A stretch of DNA of 64,000 nucleotides from Pseudomonas mucoides (GTDB lineage: Bacteria; Pseudomonadota; Gammaproteobacteria; Pseudomonadales; Pseudomonadaceae): positions 1,054,001-1,118,000 of the forward strand of contig NZ_JACOPW010000001.1 of NCBI RefSeq assembly GCF_015461845.1, in the 5' to 3' direction. Under the pieces are notes generated by a model. That model ran no database searches. It was not told where the DNA came from and was given only the letters and a program-made list of their open reading frames with translations. The position numbers and the translations under genes are program-made. Positions 60,708 to 64,000 of this stretch are shown piece by piece (position 1 is the first letter of the stretch; each line of letters starts with the position of its first letter).

Positions 60708-60899
60708 TTACAGTCTGCGCAACTTATGTGCACAAGTACCTTGGCGGCGGTTATATGGATGCACTTTTTCGGCGCGTTTTTGCATGACCTCTGGGGATAA
60801 ATCGGCAAAACCCTTGATCCAGGCAGTTCGCGAGCCGATGAATGACAGCCACCACCGGTCGGAATGTGAGCGATTGCGGGGTGCGCTGGCCAGGCTCAT
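60708..60899 (-). CDS. Possible 63-residue basic protein
   Basis: A short frame with a conserved-looking, basic and aromatic composition (RNRSHSDRWWLSFIGSRTAW, then SPEVMQKRAEKVHPYNRRQG). It starts with ATG at 60899 but lacks a clear Shine-Dalgarno sequence. The balanced residue use is unlike a random frame in GC-rich DNA. No family recognised. The gene call is tentative. Confidence 0.4.
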   Translation of the reverse strand: MSLASAPRNRSHSDRWWLSFIGSRTAWIKGFADLSPEVMQKRAEKVHPYNRRQGTCAHKLRRL

Positions 60900-61370
60900 C
60901 GATCTTTTTTGCTAACACACTTCCATTCTAAAATTCAATCCGTTACTATCCGCGGCGTTAGTACCAAGCTGAAAGTCAATTCTGGTCGAACAAATCCTCG
61001 CGGTCAGCCTTCCCTCAAGAGAAGCCTCCACCGACAAAACAGGATCGACCACCTCGATGGTTTCCAGGTAAACCTTGCGCCAACACAGCCTTCGAACAAA
61101 GCGAAGGGTGTTGCGAAGCTCACTTACTCTGGCCGAACCAGCCTGCAAATTGATCAGGATCTTCACCCCGGGCCCAGAACCTTTGCCCTTGATGTGTTGC
61201 CTGCCCTCCTAAGTACCTACCTGCCAGCCCAAGCGCGCCAATTATCAGCGCTTCAAACTGGCTGCTTTGTTCCAGTCGGGTTCTTCGTTCGACCAATGGT
61301 GGTCGTCGTCACTGGAACGTTTAAATTTTGCACGGCTCTTATCCGTGTCGCTTGTAGGAACACCAACACT
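60900..61370. other. 471-base intergenic region, no gene recognised
   Basis: Frames on both strands are open for part of it, but their translations show no domain or protein-like pattern. GC is lower than the genome average around 60905-60960 and 61310-61330. A promoter for the 74-residue gene at 61371 is expected near its end. An untranslated leader or small RNA is possible; I see no clear terminator hairpin inside it. Confidence 0.4.
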
Positions 61371-61595
61371 ATGTCTACTCAAATCCACACTCAGGATGCC
61401 ATTCGCACCCTAACCAACGCTTTTGCTCCAATGAACTGCCTGATCATGGCGGCTCGCAAAGGCTGCTTCAGTTTCACTCTGGTCAACGAACACGGCATCG
61501 CTCGTCACAGCGAACGCCTGTACCCCGATCAATACTCCAGCGCAGAGCCGCTGCAGGCCGTGATCGAGCGTACCCGCCAGGCATTGATTGCCTGA
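61371..61595 (+). CDS. Small conserved hypothetical protein
   Basis: A 74-residue protein starting STQIHTQDAIRTLTNAFAPM, with a mixed alpha/beta look (CLIMAARKGCFSFTLVNEHGIARHSERLYPDQYS) and a final helix (PLQAVIERTRQALIA). AGGAA lies 11 bases before the ATG, and a terminator follows. It looks like a real small gene of pseudomonads with unknown function. The frame is open further upstream, but the residues there are not protein-like. Confidence 0.7.
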   Translation: MSTQIHTQDAIRTLTNAFAPMNCLIMAARKGCFSFTLVNEHGIARHSERLYPDQYSSAEPLQAVIERTRQALIA

Positions 61596-61618
61596 GACGC
61601 CAGTAAGACTGAAAAACC

Positions 61619-61651
61619 AAAAGCCCTTGCTCAAAAAGCGGGGCTTTTTAT
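61619..61651 (+). terminator. Terminator after the 74-residue gene
   Basis: AAAAGCCC and GGGCTTTTT arms around a 14-base loop, ending TTTTTATT. Confidence 0.8.
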
Positions 61652-61871
61652 TGCCTGATATTTCCCTTTTCGCTGCAACTCGTTAAGCACAAAGCGATAT
61701 AACGGTTATAACTCGAAGCTGGAAATATTTTAAAAACAGTCCTTTACAGCGCGAATATGACACTACACTTCAACTCAAGCGGCTTGATCCGCTTCCGGCG
61801 AGCCTGATTCGATCCACCGCTGCCAAGGCCCCCTTCAGGTATCGCCGCCCACTTCGTGTTTCGAGGGCTTT

Positions 61872-62354
61872 ATGGGTATCGCTGCCAGCGAACTGTGCCG
61901 TTATGTGATTCGTCCGACCTTGATCTACCTGGGACGCCATAGCGCAACTGCCGAATCCTTGCTGCTGGGCATCGCCGCCAGTCAGTCAGCCCTTGGTTCC
62001 GCCCTGCATGACCGCCGTGGACACGGCCTGTACCGAATCGCCGAACCCCGCCACCAGGCACTCTGGGATCACTATCTGGCGCTGGACCCGGAACGGGCAA
62101 GTCTCGTCCGCGGCCTGGCCAGCCAACATGCGTTTCTCAGTGGGCCGCATCTGGAATTGACCGTTAACCTGCGTTACGCCACCGCCATTGCCTGGCTGCT
62201 GGTCGAAGAACAAAACACGCCCCTCCCCGCCGCCGATGATGTGTTGGGCATGGCCCGAATCTGGCGCCAGACCTTTCAGCCTCAAGGACGCCTGCGCGAC
62301 TTCACTTGCGCCTGGCAAACCTGTGTTTCACCGCTGAATCAGGTCGCCTGCTGA
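61872..62354 (+). CDS. Conserved hypothetical protein
   Basis: A 160-residue, mostly helical soluble protein. Notable are ELCRYVIRPTLIYLGRHSATAESLLLGIAASQSALGS at the N-terminus, GHGLYRIAEPRHQALWDHYLA, and ARIWRQTFQPQGRLRDFTCAWQ near the C-terminus. It resembles phage-lysozyme-neighbour or structural proteins only weakly, and I do not assign a family. ATG at 61872 has GAGGG upstream. It has its own gap on each side. Confidence 0.65.
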   Translation: MGIAASELCRYVIRPTLIYLGRHSATAESLLLGIAASQSALGSALHDRRGHGLYRIAEPRHQALWDHYLALDPERASLVRGLASQHAFLSGPHLELTVNLRYATAIAWLLVEEQNTPLPAADDVLGMARIWRQTFQPQGRLRDFTCAWQTCVSPLNQVAC

Positions 62355-62500
62355 CCCATCGGTTTCACAAGTTCGTGCATCCGACCGCGAACCTGGTCGG
62401 ATTGTCCTACAAAACCGCTCTAACTCAAGCCATACAGCCTATAGCGCTGGGACGAAAATGTTGGTAATTTTCGCCCCGGTGATCACCAGGAGTTCTAATA

Positions 62501-63772
62501 ATGAAAAAAGTAATGCTCAAAACCACCCTTAGCCTCGCCGTTACCCTGGCATCCACCCAGCTCTTTGCAAGTGGCTTTGCCCTTAACGAACAAAGCATCA
62601 GCGGGATGGGAACAGGTTTTGCCGGGCGATCTTCTTCTGCCGACGACGCATCCACTATTGTTGGTAACCCTGCCGGTATGTCCCGCATCAAGCGCGAACA
62701 AGTGACCGGCGGTGTTGCATTCATCGACGCACACACTGACATCAGCAACGCCAGCTCCAGCCCGAATGGCGGCACCAACAAAGGTGACATGGTCCCTTTC
62801 ATGGGCGTGCCGATGGGCTACTACGTCAAGCCAATCGATGACCACTGGGCATTCGGTATCGGTGTGTACGCACCGTTCGGTCTGGTAACCGACTACGAAA
62901 ACGGCTTTGCCGGTCGTTACTTCGGCAGCAAGAGCGAAGTTAAGATCGTCACCCTGCAACCGACTGTCAGCTACGCCTTCAACGACAAGGTGTCCATCGG
63001 TTTCGGCCCGACCATCAACCGCATCGACGGCACCCTGGAATCGAACCTGTCGATCACCCAGGCCGCGCCAGACGGCAAGGTCAAGATCAAGGGTGACGAC
63101 ACCGCGCTGGGCTACAACATCGGCGTACTGGTTCAAGCCACCGACAGCACCCGCGTCGGCCTGACCTACCACTCGAAAGTGAAGTACAAGCTCGACGGCG
63201 ACACCAAGGTCAACTACAACGTGCTGGGCCTGATCGGCCAGAACCCAAGCCAGAAATACGACGCGTCGCTAGACCTGACCACGCCTGAATCGGTGGACTT
63301 CTCGGTCACTCACCAGCTCGACGACAAGTGGACTCTTTACGCAGGCAGTACCTGGACTCGCTGGAGCCGCCTGAAAGACATCACCGTCGAAAGCAAAGGT
63401 GTTCCGGCCGTACTGAACGGTCAGTTCGGTACCATCACCGAAGAACAGAACTGGCACGACACCTGGGCTCACGCCATCGGCGCGTCTTACCAGTTGAACA
63501 AGGAATGGGTACTGCGTACCGGTTTGTCCTTTGACCAGGCGCCGACCAACAACGCCGACCGTTCCCCACGCATCCCGACTGGCGATCGCAAGATTTTCAG
63601 CCTGGGCGCTGGCTGGAGCCCGACAGACGACCTGACCATCGACGTGGCGTATTCGTACCTGCACGAAGAGTCGGTCAAGGTCAACAACGTCAACGACCGT
63701 GGCCAAACCTACAACGCCAAGTATGAAAACTGGGCGAACGGTTTCGGTGTCGGCGCGACCTACCGCTTCTGA
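62501..63772 (+). CDS. FadL/OmpP1-family outer-membrane channel
   Basis: A 423-residue beta-barrel. The signal peptide (KKVMLKTTLSLAVTLASTQLFA) is followed by SGFALNEQSISGMGTGFAGRSSSADDASTIVGNPAGM, the FadL hatch with the NPA motif. Strands continue to YRF at the C-terminus. FadL proteins take up long-chain fatty acids and other hydrophobic compounds. ATG at 62501 follows CAGGAG. The di-haem/catalase pair at 43002-45949, possibly acting on lipids, is distant and unlinked. Confidence 0.93.
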   Translation: MKKVMLKTTLSLAVTLASTQLFASGFALNEQSISGMGTGFAGRSSSADDASTIVGNPAGMSRIKREQVTGGVAFIDAHTDISNASSSPNGGTNKGDMVPFMGVPMGYYVKPIDDHWAFGIGVYAPFGLVTDYENGFAGRYFGSKSEVKIVTLQPTVSYAFNDKVSIGFGPTINRIDGTLESNLSITQAAPDGKVKIKGDDTALGYNIGVLVQATDSTRVGLTYHSKVKYKLDGDTKVNYNVLGLIGQNPSQKYDASLDLTTPESVDFSVTHQLDDKWTLYAGSTWTRWSRLKDITVESKGVPAVLNGQFGTITEEQNWHDTWAHAIGASYQLNKEWVLRTGLSFDQAPTNNADRSPRIPTGDRKIFSLGAGWSPTDDLTIDVAYSYLHEESVKVNNVNDRGQTYNAKYENWANGFGVGATYRF

Positions 63773-63810
63773 TGATTCAAGGCGAGGCTGAACCGCTCGC
63801 CTGCTGAATC

Positions 63811-63850
63811 AAAAAAAGCCCCGCTCTCTTATACAGAGGCGGGGCTTTTT
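63811..63850. terminator. Bidirectional terminator between fadL-type gene and peroxidase gene
   Basis: AAAAAAAGCCCCGCTCT and a mirrored AGAGGCGGGGCTTTTT, with T-runs in both directions. It serves two convergent genes. Confidence 0.92.
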
Positions 63851-63862
63851 GGTGGGCGCGAA

Positions 63863-64000
63863 TCAGGGTTGGGAAGCCAGGGCTTTCTGCACCGAGGCAA
63901 TGAACTCGGGATCATCGGGTTTGGTCAGGCTGGAGAAACTGGCGATCACCTGGCCTTTGCGATCGACCACGTATTTGTAGAAATTCCACTTCGGTGCGCT
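63863..64000 (-). CDS. Glutathione peroxidase, C-terminal part (cut by window end)
   Basis: The last 45 residues of a minus-strand gene: [20 protein letters not shown] followed by [31 protein letters not shown] is the glutathione peroxidase motif with the catalytic Trp and Asn. The catalytic Cys/Sec part lies beyond the window. Confidence 0.88.
   Translation of the reverse strand, partial: SAPKWNFYKYVVDRKGQVIASFSSLTKPDDPEFIASVQKALASQP

Noticed and set aside
60912..61166. Minus-strand frame of 84 codons in the 60900-61370 gap.
   Set aside because: No ribosome binding site and no recognisable protein pattern.
60909..61370. Upstream in-frame extension of the 74-residue gene.
   Set aside because: The residues are not protein-like, and AGGAA before the ATG at 61371 supports the short form.

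Overview
The window is a 64 kb piece of a Pseudomonas chromosome, most likely from the P. fluorescens group. The gene content (MinCDE, RdgC, RmuC, ApeB, Prc, folE, a membrane urate oxidase PuuD), the high GC, and the many short inverted repeats of the CGAGCAGGCTCG and CGGGCAAGCCCG types between genes all fit that assignment. Nearly all of it is ordinary core genome with short intergenic gaps. There is no rRNA, no CRISPR array, no prophage and no recognisable transposase.

Layout. Positions 1-2100: small membrane protein, Smr-domain protein, FolE and a glutaredoxin. Positions 2400-18900: purine salvage and catabolism. A purine permease is followed by a LysE-type exporter, then by a two-gene insert (4834-10612) coding for a 1199-residue protein with a pore-forming-like hydrophobic hairpin and RTX-like glycine/aspartate blocks and a 619-residue effector-like protein. 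The complete urate-to-glyoxylate pathway then follows (hiuH, divergent from puuE-uraD-alc-allA-puuD and a nucleobase permease), ending with a Tsx/OmpK-type outer-membrane channel. A TTGTATACAA-type palindrome precedes the permease, hiuH and puuE, which suggests one regulon whose regulator lies outside the window. Positions 19000-28000: patatin-like lipase, LpxL-type acyltransferase, minCDE, an RluA-type pseudouridine synthase, ApeB and an MscS-type channel.

Positions 28100-34600 hold an uptake and hydrolysis locus: a GntR/UTRA regulator, divergent from a binding protein, a cytoplasmic phosphodiesterase-type enzyme, two permeases, an ATPase and a HAD phosphatase. This looks like import of a phosphorus-containing organic compound that is split inside the cell. 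Positions 34700-46000: quinone oxidoreductase, the Prc protease, an EAL-CBS-GGDEF protein, a small XRE/Sel1 operon, a DUF1232 protein, an FKBP lipoprotein, and a coupled pair made of a membrane-anchored di-haem cytochrome c and a membrane-anchored catalase-like protein. Positions 46041-46579 carry a tandem duplication of tRNA-Val and tRNA-Asp.

Positions 46700-64000: RdgC, a BASS-type transporter, a guanidine-II (mini-ykkC) riboswitch with its Gdx exporter, an LplT-PlsC fusion, a TehA/SLAC1 channel, a cupin, an MFS/TetR divergent pair with a large palindrome, a 1156-residue symporter-histidine kinase hybrid, RmuC, small conserved proteins, a FadL-type channel and the end of a glutathione peroxidase gene. 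Two dispersed copies of an unnamed element (41753-41884 and 60529-60656) share facing DnaA-box-like sequences, an A-tract and a TTCATTGACTT block at almost identical spacing.
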